The notes: a model not told the origin generated them from the letters alone. DNA of 64,000 bases from Fischerella muscicola SAG 1427-1 = PCC 73103 (GCF_000317245.1 NZ_AJLJ01000366.1:1-64000); one strand, 5' to 3'. Shown: positions 41,522 through 50,676, counted from the stretch's first letter. Made by a program: numbers and translations.

Positions 41522-42984
41522 TTTTGTTCTTTTGCTTGCTGTTCGCGTTTATAGTCTTTGGGTGGGTTGAGAAATACGCGATCGCCTTCTTTAACACCAG
41601 ACACAACCTGAGTTTGATCTTTTACCTGCGCCCCTACTGTTACTGAACGGAACAGAGGTTTATTTTGAGCATCTGGGACAAGTACTCCAGTTTCGCCTTT
41701 CTCAGTTACAATTGCCACAGTTGGTACTAACAGAGCATCGTCTACTTGATCGCCTAAAAACGTCAAATCAACATTTAAGCCAGAACGTAATTCTTCTTGC
41801 CCGGTATCAATAGCCACTCGTACTTGGAATAATGTCACACCTTCTTCCTTAACGGCTTCAGGAGCAATCAGGCGCACACGACCTTTAAATACTTGATCAG
41901 GGTAAGCATCGGTAACAATTTCTACCTGTTGCCCCTGTTTAATTCTGCCAATATCGGCTTCTGGGACTTGTGCTAGTACTTCTAAACCCTTGGCTAGAGC
42001 CACGATAGAACTGGAAGTTGCCGAAGCACTCGAAGACGCAGAAGTAGTCGGCGCTACATAGGCTCCGTCATTAGCATATTTTTGAGTGATAATTCCCGCA
42101 AAGGGAGCGCGGATGACGGTATCTTCTAAATTTACCTGAGCCGACTTTAACTGTGCCTCAGCAACAGCTACTGCTGCTTGACGTTGGGCAAGTACCTCTG
42201 GACGAGTACCGTTTTCCAGCAACTTTAATGCAGCTTTAGCTTCCGCAACAGCAGCTTCTTGGCGGGCAATTTCTTCGGAACGAGAGCCACTTTCTTGTAG
42301 TGATAATCGGCGTTGAGCTTGTTCTAAAGCGGCTTTTGCTCTTGTGTCTTCGCTAACGTACTGATCTAATTGGTCTTGAGAAATTGCTCCTTGTGCCGCT
42401 AACTCTCGATAGCGTCTAACTCGTGCCTGTGTCAAGTTCACCTGTGCCTTAGCATCATCTACTTTAGCTTGGGCTTCTTGAATTTCCTGGAAACGATTAC
42501 CGGCACGGACTTCGTCAAGTTGGGCTTGGGCTTGGGCTAAACGTGCTTTAGCTTGAACAATTTCTTGGGGGCGACTCCCAGCTTGGGCTTCAGCTAGTTG
42601 TGCTTTGGCTTGTTGTACGCTGGCTTGATATTGCAGAATTTGAGTCTTGACATTTGCACTATCCATGACAGCAAGAATCTGTCCCTTCTGGACGCGATCG
42701 CCTTGTTCAGCTTTTAACTCTGCAACGATTCCTGGTTGTTTAGGGCTAATATTCACGCTTTGATCTGGCACTACCTTACCACTGGCAGTAATCCGCAAGG
42801 TGACATCTTTTGCTTCTACAGGAATAGTAAGTGCCGCAATATCTTCTCTACTCGCTCCCCGGTTCACCAGAGTATAAGTTGTAGTACCGCCAACAACCAA
42901 AATACTAGTTGCAACTAGCCCAATTAGCCAGCGTTGAGGATGCTTAACTTTACCGATAACGGGAATTTCTATATGGGTTGTCAT
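41518..42984 (-). CDS. MacA-like periplasmic adaptor subunit
   Basis: A 488-residue membrane-fusion protein. The N-terminal anchor helix is about residues 19-40 (WLIGLVATSILVVGGTTTYT). The lipoyl half is VVPDQSVNISPKQPGIVAEL. A long coiled coil follows, built of Ala/Gln/Glu repeats that include recurring SRPQEIVQAK, NRFQEIQEAQ and TRPEVLAQRQ segments. The second lipoyl half is DTVIRAPFAGIITQK and a beta-barrel domain ends the protein. A Ser/Ala-rich insert follows the second lipoyl half. It overlaps the permease gene and is first in the operon. Confidence 0.87.
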   Translation of the reverse strand: MTTHIEIPVIGKVKHPQRWLIGLVATSILVVGGTTTYTLVNRGASREDIAALTIPVEAKDVTLRITASGKVVPDQSVNISPKQPGIVAELKAEQGDRVQKGQILAVMDSANVKTQILQYQASVQQAKAQLAEAQAGSRPQEIVQAKARLAQAQAQLDEVRAGNRFQEIQEAQAKVDDAKAQVNLTQARVRRYRELAAQGAISQDQLDQYVSEDTRAKAALEQAQRRLSLQESGSRSEEIARQEAAVAEAKAALKLLENGTRPEVLAQRQAAVAVAEAQLKSAQVNLEDTVIRAPFAGIITQKYANDGAYVAPTTSASSSASATSSSIVALAKGLEVLAQVPEADIGRIKQGQQVEIVTDAYPDQVFKGRVRLIAPEAVKEEGVTLFQVRVAIDTGQEELRSGLNVDLTFLGDQVDDALLVPTVAIVTEKGETGVLVPDAQNKPLFRSVTVGAQVKDQTQVVSGVKEGDRVFLNPPKDYKREQQAKEQK

Positions 42985-43235
42985 AACCAGCAGCCTTGAG
43001 GAATTTCTTGGATTTCAGGACGATAAAGGGGGAGGTAAAGCAAAAATATTGATAGGAAATCTTTATCTGTTATGGGCAAGATCATTAACTTTCTATAAAA
43101 CTTAAGTTCTGTTAACATTCATCTTGCGTAAGAGAGAATAGAAGTATAAATAGCTAACTTATAGTTTCTTAACTTGATATGATGTTAACCTTTCCCAGGT
43201 ATTCTTCACTTCACCTGAATGGGTGACTTTAGGTA
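42985..43235. other. promoter-side intergenic region of the MacA-like gene
   Basis: AT-rich spacer between the divergent adaptor and Ser/Thr kinase genes. No gene or clear operator was seen. It precedes the repeat element at 43236. Confidence 0.4.
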
Positions 43236-43352
43236 AAGGGGATCGGGGATAGGGGATTGAGGGACAAGGGAGACAAGGAAGACAAGGGGGACAGAGGGAA
43301 ATTATTTGACAAGTCTCTTCCTGATCCCTGATCCCCGATCCCCCTATCCCCA
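43236..43352. repeat. purine-rich/pyrimidine-rich paired repeat element
   Basis: GGGGATCGGGGATAGGGG and GACAAGG units form the purine arm; CTGATCCCTGATCCCC and GATCCCCCTATCCCC form the pyrimidine arm. The arms are inverted copies around an AT-rich centre (AAATTATTTGAC). It belongs to the same family as the elements at 10667 and 50519. A second stem, ATTTTAGATTA (43379-43389) with TAATCTAAAAT (43409-43419), lies just before the kinase gene. Confidence 0.7.
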
Positions 43353-43468
43353 ATTTCCACCAAGATTTTGGATTTTGGATTTTAGATTATTAGGATAATA
43401 TTTGACGCTAATCTAAAATCTAAAAATGGATGCCCAGATCTAAATCTCAAATCCCAAATCAAAATACT

Positions 43469-45136
43469 ATGCAAGCTGGTACAAAATTGCAGGGTGGTAA
43501 ATATACCTTAGACCAGGAAATTGGTCGGGGTGGCTTTGGTATTACTTTCAAAGCTACTCATCACTTTTTAAACCATATAGTGGTGATTAAAACCCTGAAT
43601 GAAAAGCTCAGACAACATCCTGATTTTGCCAAGTTTGAGCGTCAGTTTCAGGATGAGGCTAGGCGTTTGGCTGCATGTGTCCACCCCAATATTGTCCGGG
43701 TCAGTGATTTTTTTATCGAGACTGGGTTGCCATACATGGTGATGGAGTATATTCCTGGTGATACTTTAGGCGAGGCTTACATTTTACCTGGAATTCCTCT
43801 ACCAGAGGCGACAGCGATTCATTACATCCGTCAAATCGGGGCTGCTTTGCAAGTGGTGCATCAAAATGGTTTGCTGCACCGAGATGTCAAACCAGATAAT
43901 ATTATTCTCCGCCAGGGAACTCAGGAAGTAGTACTGATTGATTTTGGTATTGCCCGTGAATTTAATAGTGGGGTGAGACAAACTCATACAGGTATGGTGT
44001 CTGAAGGCTATTCGCCTATCGAACAATACTTATCACAAGCAACACGCACGCCTGCAACGGATGTTTACGGTTTAGCAGCAACATTGTACTCATTTTTGAC
44101 GGGACAAGTACCCATGCCTGCATTGTTGCGCGATCGCGAACAAATGCCTACACCCCGCGAATTGCAACCACACTTAAGTGCAGCAGTCAATCAAGCTGTG
44201 ATGCGTGGTATGGCAATTGAAGCCAAGTTTCGTCCCCAAACAGTGGCAGAATGGTTAAAACTGCTACCAGGAGAGGTAACAAATCACATACCAATGCCAA
44301 TAGTTACACAGGCAGTGCCAACTATTGATTTATCTGCTCAGTTGGATCAAGAAAATTTACCTCAAGAAAAAATAACAAACCAAAAAAGAATTTCATCACT
44401 GTTTGCCAAGATTACTCCTGATTATAAAAAATTGCGATCGCCTAAAGTACTTTTGGGAACTGGTGTAGCTGTTGTTGCTGCAACCGCAGGTTTTGGTATA
44501 ACTTCCATGTTGAATAAGCCTCAGCCACCATCCCCTAAACCAGTTTTTGAACAGCCTAATCAAAGCACTTCAGCAGAAATACAATCTCCTAATTCATCTT
44601 CCCCCACACCTTCTGAGACTTCTCAATCAACAGTTAATTCTGCGTCCGCCTCTACTACCTCTAAGCGACGCAGGCGCAGTCGGCGTTCTTCCCAACCAGA
44701 AACCGCGACTAGCAATACGAACACCATAGAAGAATCAAGCAAAAACAATTCCACTACAGAAGAATCACAACAGGATCAATCCCCAACACAAACGCTATCA
44801 CCTAGTACGCCTAATACTTCTTCATCACCGTCTCTCGTGGAAAAACTACGAGAATACCGAAACTCTCGTCAAACTTCTTCTACACCTACACAAACTCAAT
44901 CACCATTTCCAATAAAACTGAAACTTGCCCCACAACCATCACCAGCCCAAGATTCTAGTTCAGTGGTTGTACCAATTTTGCCAAACAGAAGTTCAAAGCA
45001 GTCAAATCCACCAGAAGTAGTAGTGCCAACACAGGAAGTCAAGCAAAATCTTAATCTTGAGAGTCAGTTACAACAGAAACTCCGAAAACAAATTAAAGAA
45101 CAAACTAGTGAGGTCATACCACAGGATAATAATTAA
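43469..45136 (+). CDS. membrane-anchored Ser/Thr protein kinase
   Basis: About 555 residues. The N-terminal Hanks-type kinase domain (about residues 10-265) has IGRGGFGITFKA, the catalytic Lys in VVIKTL, HRDVKPDN and IDFGIAR. One membrane helix follows near residue 330 (VLLGTGVAVVAATAGFGI). The remaining ~220 residues are Ser/Thr/Pro/Gln-rich and disordered, with a basic patch (SKRRRRSRRSS), and would lie outside the membrane. The ATG at 43469 is preferred because cyanobacterial relatives begin close to the kinase fold; an in-frame ATG at 43430 would add repeat-derived residues. The substrate is unknown. Confidence 0.85.
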   Translation: MQAGTKLQGGKYTLDQEIGRGGFGITFKATHHFLNHIVVIKTLNEKLRQHPDFAKFERQFQDEARRLAACVHPNIVRVSDFFIETGLPYMVMEYIPGDTLGEAYILPGIPLPEATAIHYIRQIGAALQVVHQNGLLHRDVKPDNIILRQGTQEVVLIDFGIAREFNSGVRQTHTGMVSEGYSPIEQYLSQATRTPATDVYGLAATLYSFLTGQVPMPALLRDREQMPTPRELQPHLSAAVNQAVMRGMAIEAKFRPQTVAEWLKLLPGEVTNHIPMPIVTQAVPTIDLSAQLDQENLPQEKITNQKRISSLFAKITPDYKKLRSPKVLLGTGVAVVAATAGFGITSMLNKPQPPSPKPVFEQPNQSTSAEIQSPNSSSPTPSETSQSTVNSASASTTSKRRRRSRRSSQPETATSNTNTIEESSKNNSTTEESQQDQSPTQTLSPSTPNTSSSPSLVEKLREYRNSRQTSSTPTQTQSPFPIKLKLAPQPSPAQDSSSVVVPILPNRSSKQSNPPEVVVPTQEVKQNLNLESQLQQKLRKQIKEQTSEVIPQDNN

Positions 45137-45225
45137 CTGCTGCTGAGGGTTGTCATTGGTCATTGGTCATTAGAGACGCGATTATACTCTTACCTTGAAG
45201 CCGCTCTTACCGCATTTGGCTTGGG

Positions 45226-45302
45226 AAAAAGAGGGGAGGCTTAAAGCCCCCTGATTAATCTGTGGGCCAATTGGATCTCTAATAGAAGCCTCCCCTCTTT
45301 TT
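45226..45302 (+). terminator. long-loop terminator-like hairpin after the kinase gene
   Basis: Arms AAAAAGAGGGGAGGCTT (45226-45242) and AAGCCTCCCCTCTTTTT (45286-45302) are perfect 17-bp inverted repeats, followed by CTTTTATT. The 43-base loop is longer than usual. It lies between the two separated halves of a GAGACGCGAT palindrome (45170-45183 and 45329-45340). Confidence 0.6.
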
Positions 45303-45480
45303 CTTTTATTCGCCTCGTTACGAGCGTCTACGCGTCTGTACAATAGTCATTGGTCATGTTTAGCTAAGTTTTGCGATCGCAGCTCCTCGCATCCATCACA
45401 TCTACATATATTGATAAATTATTAATATCTGTAAAACCTGACTAATTCAGGCTTGATTTTACGAGGCGAAGGGTTTGGAA

Positions 45481-46968
45481 ATGTTGACTGCATCAGAGAC
45501 TCCTATTATTGCGATAATCCTATTAGTCGCTTTCGGAATCTTGGGTTGGGGCTTTTATCGTGCTAGACCCTATGGCAAGCTAGGAATCTTCGCCTGGTTA
45601 CAGTCAGTGGTTTTAATGGCTCCCTGGCTAGTTTTTTTTGGCTTATTTGCTGCCGGGATTTACATCAATATTGTCGCCATCCTCTTATTACTTGTGGTTT
45701 CTACCGCAATTTACATCTATCTGGGCAGACAGTTACGAGCAGCTGGACAAGATGTAATTCTCAGACAACGAGCGACACAAAAGCTAGCTGAACAAGAATC
45801 TACTTCAACATCAGAAACAACATCGATGGTTGAACCTGTACAGGTAAAACTGGAGGTTTTGCCAATTCCAGAAGAAGATTTGAACGCTATCAAAGGTATT
45901 TTCGGTCTGGATACATTTTTTGCCACAGAAACCATTGCGTATCAAGAAGGAGCCATTTTTAAAGGTAATCTGCGAGGAGAAGCAGAAATGGTTCACAATC
46001 GTCTGACGACTAAGTTGCAGGAAACTGTTGGTGATAAATATCGTCTTTACTTAGTTGAAAACACTGATGGAAAACCTGTGGTGATTGTCCTACCCAGCCG
46101 CAATGATCCGCGCCCGATGAGCTTATCGCAAAAAGTCTTTGCTATTATTTTGCTGATAGCAACCGTAGTCACAAGTTTAGAAGCGTCGGGCATTCTGCAA
46201 GGTTTTGATTTATTTGCCAATTTTTCACGCTTACAAGAAACTTTACCTATCGGTCTGGGAATTTTAGTCGTTTTACTAACCCATGAAATCGGTCATTGGT
46301 TGCTTGCTCGTCGTCACAATGTTCGCCTCAGCTGGCCTTACTTTTTACCAGCTGTACAAATTGGGTCTTTTGGAGCAATCACTCGGTTTGAGTCTTTGTT
46401 ACCCAACCGTAAGGTATTATTTGATATCGCCTTGGCTGGGCCAGCTGCTGGTGGAATTGTGTCTGTGTTGATGCTGATTACGGGATTGCTGCTTTCTCAT
46501 CAAGGCAGTATGTTTCAATTACCCAATGAGTTTTTCCAAGGTTCGATTTTGGTAGGTAGCTTGGCAAAAGTTGTACTTGGTTCGGCTTTGCAGTCACCAT
46601 TGGTAGATGTGCATCCGTTGGTGGTGATTGGTTGGCTGGGGTTGGTAATCACAGCTTTAAATTTAATGCCTGCTGGACAACTTGATGGTGGTCGGATTGT
46701 CCAAGCCATCTACGGACGCAAAACTGCTGGTCGGGCGACCTTTGCAACTTTAATTTTGCTGGGATTAGTAGCTTTGGGTAATCCTTTAGCAATGTACTGG
46801 GCGATTGTAATTCTGTTTTTACAACGTGATTTAGAACGCCCCAGCTTGAATGAAATCACTGAACCAGACGACGCCCGCGCCGCTTTGGGTCTTTTGGCTT
46901 TATTCTTAATGATTGCCACTCTTTTGCCCTTGACTCCCGGTTTAGCTGGGCGATTGGGAATTGGATAG
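45481..46968 (+). CDS. site-2 protease-family membrane metalloprotease
   Basis: About 495 residues, an S2P/M50-type intramembrane zinc protease. The HExxH motif is THEIGHWLLARRH, and the second metal site is LMPAGQLDGGRI. About eight membrane helices are predicted: two or three before a ~110-residue cytosolic domain, then the protease core. The long form resembles the EGY-type proteases of cyanobacteria and plastids. The ATG at 45481 has AAGGG eight bases upstream; an in-frame TTG two codons earlier is possible. Targets unknown; membrane-bound regulators are usual for the family. Confidence 0.87.
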   Translation: MLTASETPIIAIILLVAFGILGWGFYRARPYGKLGIFAWLQSVVLMAPWLVFFGLFAAGIYINIVAILLLLVVSTAIYIYLGRQLRAAGQDVILRQRATQKLAEQESTSTSETTSMVEPVQVKLEVLPIPEEDLNAIKGIFGLDTFFATETIAYQEGAIFKGNLRGEAEMVHNRLTTKLQETVGDKYRLYLVENTDGKPVVIVLPSRNDPRPMSLSQKVFAIILLIATVVTSLEASGILQGFDLFANFSRLQETLPIGLGILVVLLTHEIGHWLLARRHNVRLSWPYFLPAVQIGSFGAITRFESLLPNRKVLFDIALAGPAAGGIVSVLMLITGLLLSHQGSMFQLPNEFFQGSILVGSLAKVVLGSALQSPLVDVHPLVVIGWLGLVITALNLMPAGQLDGGRIVQAIYGRKTAGRATFATLILLGLVALGNPLAMYWAIVILFLQRDLERPSLNEITEPDDARAALGLLALFLMIATLLPLTPGLAGRLGIG

Positions 46969-46986
46969 AAAATCGGATAGAAAAAT

Positions 46987-47037
46987 GATGAAGGGTGAAG
47001 TATGAAAGCTAAAAAATTTCATACTTCATTCTTCATC
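46987..47037. terminator. strong hairpin between convergent genes
   Basis: TGAAGTATGAAA and TTTCATACTTCA pair perfectly over 12 bp. The stem extends to about 21 bp (GATGAAGGG with TTCTTCATC, two mismatches) around a 9-base loop. It sits 18 bp after the protease stop and can act as a terminator. Confidence 0.65.
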
Positions 47038-47065
47038 CTTCAAGCTTCAACTTTCATCATTTCTT

Positions 47066-47168
47066 ATACCAATTCAATTAATGATTGCAACACATTCTTG
47101 GATAAAGACGCGATTTATCGCGTCTCTACAAATGGTTTATTTGTCGCATTCTTTTTTCAAATTGGTAT
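47066..47168. mobile_element. second MITE-like element with GAGACGCGAT-type centre
   Basis: About 103 bp with short terminal inverted repeats (ATACCAATT at 47066-47074, AATTGGTAT at 47160-47168) and TTA on both outer sides, a possible target duplication. A palindrome with AGACGCGAT arms (47106-47125) is close to the centre. The right end falls on the stop codon (47168-47170) of the GHL10 gene. Terminal repeats are short, so the assignment is less sure than for 15545-15658. Confidence 0.45.
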
Positions 47169-48427
47169 TATGGTTTCCAGCCTGCAATTAAATTTGGGTA
47201 AGCAGTTGGTGTGGGGAAAAGATTTTTAAAACCTGTTTGGCGTTGTTGGGATGCTTCTTTAGTCATGTTCCACAAACTTTCGTAGAAAAAGAAAGAGACA
47301 CCAGCAAAATTGCGATCGCGTACTTGTTGAACTTGTTGACCAATCTGTGTCATCGGTACGTGTTTACGTTTTAGTCCTGTCATAATCCCGATACTTACAG
47401 GTATATGACTTTTAGCAGTTTTGACTTCTGGATACTCTAATTCACTCTTAAAGACATTGGGATCATCTCGATACACTTGGATTACTAAGTCTTCTACAAG
47501 TCCCATTCTTTCCCATTTTTCCCAGTCTGCCAAAAAGAATTCGTAGGAGAAGCGTTGCGGATTAGGCGCTACGGATACAATACAATTCTTGTTCGCGGCT
47601 TTGATCGCAGTAAATACCCGCTTCATATAATTAGTAATTTTGTTTGCTCGCCACCGCAGCCATTCTGGATCTTTAGAGTTGGCAGGTGGTGCTTTGCCAC
47701 CGTGTTCTTTTTTGTATAAGGCGACTGTATAAGCGTCGTATCCTAACTCCGATGGCAAGCCAAAATGGTCATCAAATTGAATGCCATCGATATTGTAATT
47801 TCTCACTATTTCTACTATTAAATCTTGGGTAAATTGTTGCACTTCCGGTCGAAAGGGATTTAGCCAAACTCGGTCGTGAGTACCTTCTTTCCAAATTTTG
47901 CTACCATCTCTACGAGTAGTTAGCCATTGAGGACGGCGTTTTGCTAATTGGGAATCTGCGGGGGCCATAAAGCCAAATTCAAACCAGGGAATAACTTTCA
48001 AGCCTTGTTGATGCCCAACGTTGACTACTTCTTTGAGCATATCTCGACCTTGCAGACCTGGTTCTGGATCAAGCGATCGCCCAATCACTGTTTGAGCCAC
48101 TTTGCTAGGATACAACGTCCAACCCCAATTCCATACAGTCGGATAGACAACGTTAAAATTTAGCTGTTTGAGATTTTGCAACGCACTCTTGAGGCGATCG
48201 CGTTGAAACAGCACATTACTATCAATATTGGTTAACCACACCCCCCGTAATTCTGCTGTTTGCGAACGGGTAGGTAAATTTTGAGCTGGTAAGGGAAAAG
48301 ATAACATCATCGTAGCAACCATTGACAAAGTCACTACCACAGCAAAAAAAGCTAGATTGCGTTGACTACTTTGACGAGCATTCCACACAAACAATTTCTT
48401 ACACGATTTAATAAACTTTTTCATCAT
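47168..48427 (-). CDS. family-10-like (GHL10) glycoside hydrolase
   Basis: About 419 residues, exported by an N-terminal hydrophobic segment (LAFFAVVVTLSMVATMML). The GHL10/DUF187-type TIM barrel is marked by RGVWLTNIDS, NVVYPTVWNWG, VIPWFEFGFM, WLNPFRPEV and NIDGIQFDDHFG. Related enzymes act on polysaccharides outside the cell; the substrate here is unknown. The ATG at 48427 is preferred to an in-frame TTG at 48463, which would put polar residues before the signal. The stop codon overlaps the end of a MITE-like element. Confidence 0.82.
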   Translation of the reverse strand: MMKKFIKSCKKLFVWNARQSSQRNLAFFAVVVTLSMVATMMLSFPLPAQNLPTRSQTAELRGVWLTNIDSNVLFQRDRLKSALQNLKQLNFNVVYPTVWNWGWTLYPSKVAQTVIGRSLDPEPGLQGRDMLKEVVNVGHQQGLKVIPWFEFGFMAPADSQLAKRRPQWLTTRRDGSKIWKEGTHDRVWLNPFRPEVQQFTQDLIVEIVRNYNIDGIQFDDHFGLPSELGYDAYTVALYKKEHGGKAPPANSKDPEWLRWRANKITNYMKRVFTAIKAANKNCIVSVAPNPQRFSYEFFLADWEKWERMGLVEDLVIQVYRDDPNVFKSELEYPEVKTAKSHIPVSIGIMTGLKRKHVPMTQIGQQVQQVRDRNFAGVSFFFYESLWNMTKEASQQRQTGFKNLFPTPTAYPNLIAGWKP

Positions 48428-48512
48428 TGACTGGGTAGAAAATTTCACATAGGCTTCAACCAATGATCACCTATGACTGCGTAGATCACCAAGAAGTTGC
48501 CTGATATACTCC

Positions 48513-48605
48513 TGGAAGGGGGACAAGGGAAGGGAGCAGCGAGAATAGACCCAATGCCCAATGCCCAATGCCCAATGCCCAGTGAGACGCGATTAATCGC
48601 GTCTC
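48513..48605. repeat. composite repeat: purine run, CCCAATG heptamers and palindrome
   Basis: A short GGGGACAAGGGA/AGGGAGCAG purine run is followed by five tandem CCCAATG heptamers (48550-48584, the last reading CCCAGTG). The palindrome GAGACGCGAT-TA-ATCGCGTCTC then follows at 48584-48605. Three repeat types common in the window are thus joined in one spacer. Confidence 0.75.
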
Positions 48606-48620
48606 TACATTTGTGCCGAC

Positions 48621-50270
48621 TTAATTGAGTATCACAGCAGATTCTTCCAAAGTAGCTACTAATTTCACATCAAATTCTGACTCGAATACTCCTTTTTTAT
48701 AATCCAAACTCCAGAGTTCTAAGGAGCATTCGTCATCAGGACGAGACGGGAAAACTCGTATTTTGAATACTCGCGTATCTGGTATAAATTCACATCGCAA
48801 TTGCTGAATTGCTCCGATTTGTCGCCGATCTAAAGCAACTGCTAATCTGAGAATTGCACTCAAATGACTAACTATTTGTCGGTGTTCTTTATGTAGCAAA
48901 TTGCGGAAATTTTCATGCTTTTTCTTAGGTGGAGATTTGCGATGATAACGCGCAATATTGGCAATGATTTCCATCTCGGTTTCGGTGTAGCCGAGTAATT
49001 CGCCGTTACGAATTAAGTAGTATGAATGTTTGTGGTGAGAGTCATGGTTGACAAAATGACCACAATTGTGCAGTGTCGCCGCAGCCCACAGTAGTTGTCT
49101 TTCTGCGGCTCCCCAATTATGAAGTGTGCCTTGAGTTTGGTCAAAGATACTCAGGGCGAAGATGGCGACGCGATCGCTATGTTCTAAGTTGACATGGTAT
49201 TTCTTAGCAGTTTTCAGAACGCTGCGCTGGCGCACCGAACTTTGATAGCGTAGGCGATCTTCAATTAAGCCGTGGGTGAGCATCCAGTCTACAATTACGC
49301 CTTCACGGAGGGCGCGTTCACAAACTGCGATCGCCTCTAGCCCTAACAAATTCATTGCTTCCTGTAATATTACTGCCCCAGCCAGTATCACTTCTGACCG
49401 TTTCTCTGGCATACCAGGAATATTCGCTCGTTCGACATTAGTCATTTTCCGCAGGCGATTTACCCACTCCCGCAAGTCTTTGAGGCTAAACTGATAACCA
49501 TTCAGCGTAGAGGGAACAAAACCCAATTTTTCACGGGCGTTGATCATCGCCAGAGTTTCAATCGTACCGGATGTTCCTACTAAGCGGGGTTGTTCACCAT
49601 ATTCTAGATTTGCCAGTACCTCTTCTACAGAACGTTCCAACATTCCCCGTGCATAGGCTTGTAGGTACTGAAACTCAGCGTTACTAATAGGATCACTGTT
49701 AATTAATTCATTCGTCAGGCGAACTGCGCCAATTTTGGTACTGGTGAGAGTTCGTGCTTGGTGAGTGTCACCCAAAATGAGTTCTGTGGAACCGCCACCA
49801 ATATCAACAATCATGTGGGGTTGGTTATTAAATTCCATCCCCGACAGTACGCCCAGGTAGATCCGGCGTGCTTCTTCGGGCCCGGAAATCAAATCAATGC
49901 TCAAACCCAACTCAACTTCTACCTGCTGTAAAAACTCTTTACCATTGGGTGCTTCTCGGACAGCACTAGTAGCTACAGCAATGATTGTCTCGGCGTTGAG
50001 AGTTTTTGCAACTTCTTGGAAACGTCGCAAGCAAGCGATCGCTCTTTCTATCACTTCTGCTTTTAAGCATCCTGTGACTAGATCGCGATCGCCCAATCTC
50101 ACAGTTTCCTTTTCTCTACCAATAATGCTGAATGCTGGTAGTGTTGTTTCAATCCGCACAATCACCATGTGCAGAGAATTGGTTCCCAAATCAATCGCAG
50201 CGATGATTCGCTGTTGCTTGTCTGTTTGAGTTAGTGTACTCCCCCAGCTAGCAGAAACCAAATTGACCAT
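48621..50270 (-). CDS. Ppx/GppA-family exopolyphosphatase
   Basis: A 549-residue ASKHA-fold phosphatase that degrades polyphosphate and/or pppGpp. Phosphate 1 motif IDLGTNSLHMVIV, phosphate 2 motif IVDIGGGSTELI, adenosine-like GTSGTIETLA, then an HD-like C-terminal domain (LHNCGHFVNHDSHHKHSYYLIRN). Normal length for the two-domain form. The first ~15 residues are variable. Likely cytosolic. Its promoter lies in the repeat-bearing spacer before ubiA. Confidence 0.9.
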   Translation of the reverse strand: MVNLVSASWGSTLTQTDKQQRIIAAIDLGTNSLHMVIVRIETTLPAFSIIGREKETVRLGDRDLVTGCLKAEVIERAIACLRRFQEVAKTLNAETIIAVATSAVREAPNGKEFLQQVEVELGLSIDLISGPEEARRIYLGVLSGMEFNNQPHMIVDIGGGSTELILGDTHQARTLTSTKIGAVRLTNELINSDPISNAEFQYLQAYARGMLERSVEEVLANLEYGEQPRLVGTSGTIETLAMINAREKLGFVPSTLNGYQFSLKDLREWVNRLRKMTNVERANIPGMPEKRSEVILAGAVILQEAMNLLGLEAIAVCERALREGVIVDWMLTHGLIEDRLRYQSSVRQRSVLKTAKKYHVNLEHSDRVAIFALSIFDQTQGTLHNWGAAERQLLWAAATLHNCGHFVNHDSHHKHSYYLIRNGELLGYTETEMEIIANIARYHRKSPPKKKHENFRNLLHKEHRQIVSHLSAILRLAVALDRRQIGAIQQLRCEFIPDTRVFKIRVFPSRPDDECSLELWSLDYKKGVFESEFDVKLVATLEESAVILN

Positions 50271-50518
50271 TTATTGTTCTCTCAGTAAATGAAGTAAAAG
50301 AAGGCAAAAGCTGACTTGCGGACGATAACAAAGTTTGTCTGTTCACAAAGGAATATTCTCAAATGGACTCTGTTTTTGACTGTGCCTGAGTTTTTGACTC
50401 TCCCTGTGAAGTCAACCAAAGTGACTATTTATTTTTAGTCAAAGTTGCCACTTTAGCTGTTGCTTATATAAATATCAAATAAAGTTATTCTATATATGTG
50501 AAGATGTGTGAATTAATT
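50271..50518. other. divergent intergenic region
   Basis: AT-rich spacer between the Ppx/GppA gene and the repeat element in front of the prenyltransferase gene. No gene seen. A short GACTA/TAGTC inverted repeat lies near 50425. Confidence 0.4.
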
Positions 50519-50675
50519 AGGGAAAGGGGATCGGGGATCAGGGATAGGGCATTGGGTATGGGGTATTGGTTATTCTCCTTTGTCTCCCTGCTCCCTACTC
50601 CCTTCCCTTGTCTTCCTTGTCCTCCTTGTCCCCTATCCCCTTTCCCAGATTCCCTATCCCCAATCCCCGATTTCC
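50519..50675. repeat. purine-rich/pyrimidine-rich paired repeat element abutting ubiA
   Basis: The purine arm is GGGGATCGGGGATCAGGGAT-like. The pyrimidine arm is built of CTCCCTGCTCCC, CTTGTCCTCCTTGTCCCC and ATCCCCTTTCCC. The element runs right up to the ubiA ATG at 50677, so that gene has no classical Shine-Dalgarno. Frames reading through it give Pro/Leu/Ser-rich artefacts on both strands. Confidence 0.75.
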
Positions 50676-50676
50676 T

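Noticed and set aside
40304..42984. DevB/DevC heterocyst glycolipid exporter assignment
   Set aside because: Gene order is similar, but the permease has MacB/FtsX signatures (RTQEIGLRKAIGAT) rather than DevC-type sequence.
49897..50229. 110-codon plus-strand frame inside the Ppx/GppA gene
   Set aside because: Antisense shadow of a conserved coding region.
50566..50676. 37-residue Pro/Leu/Ser-rich extension of the prenyltransferase
   Set aside because: It is translation of the pyrimidine arm of a repeat element, not family sequence.
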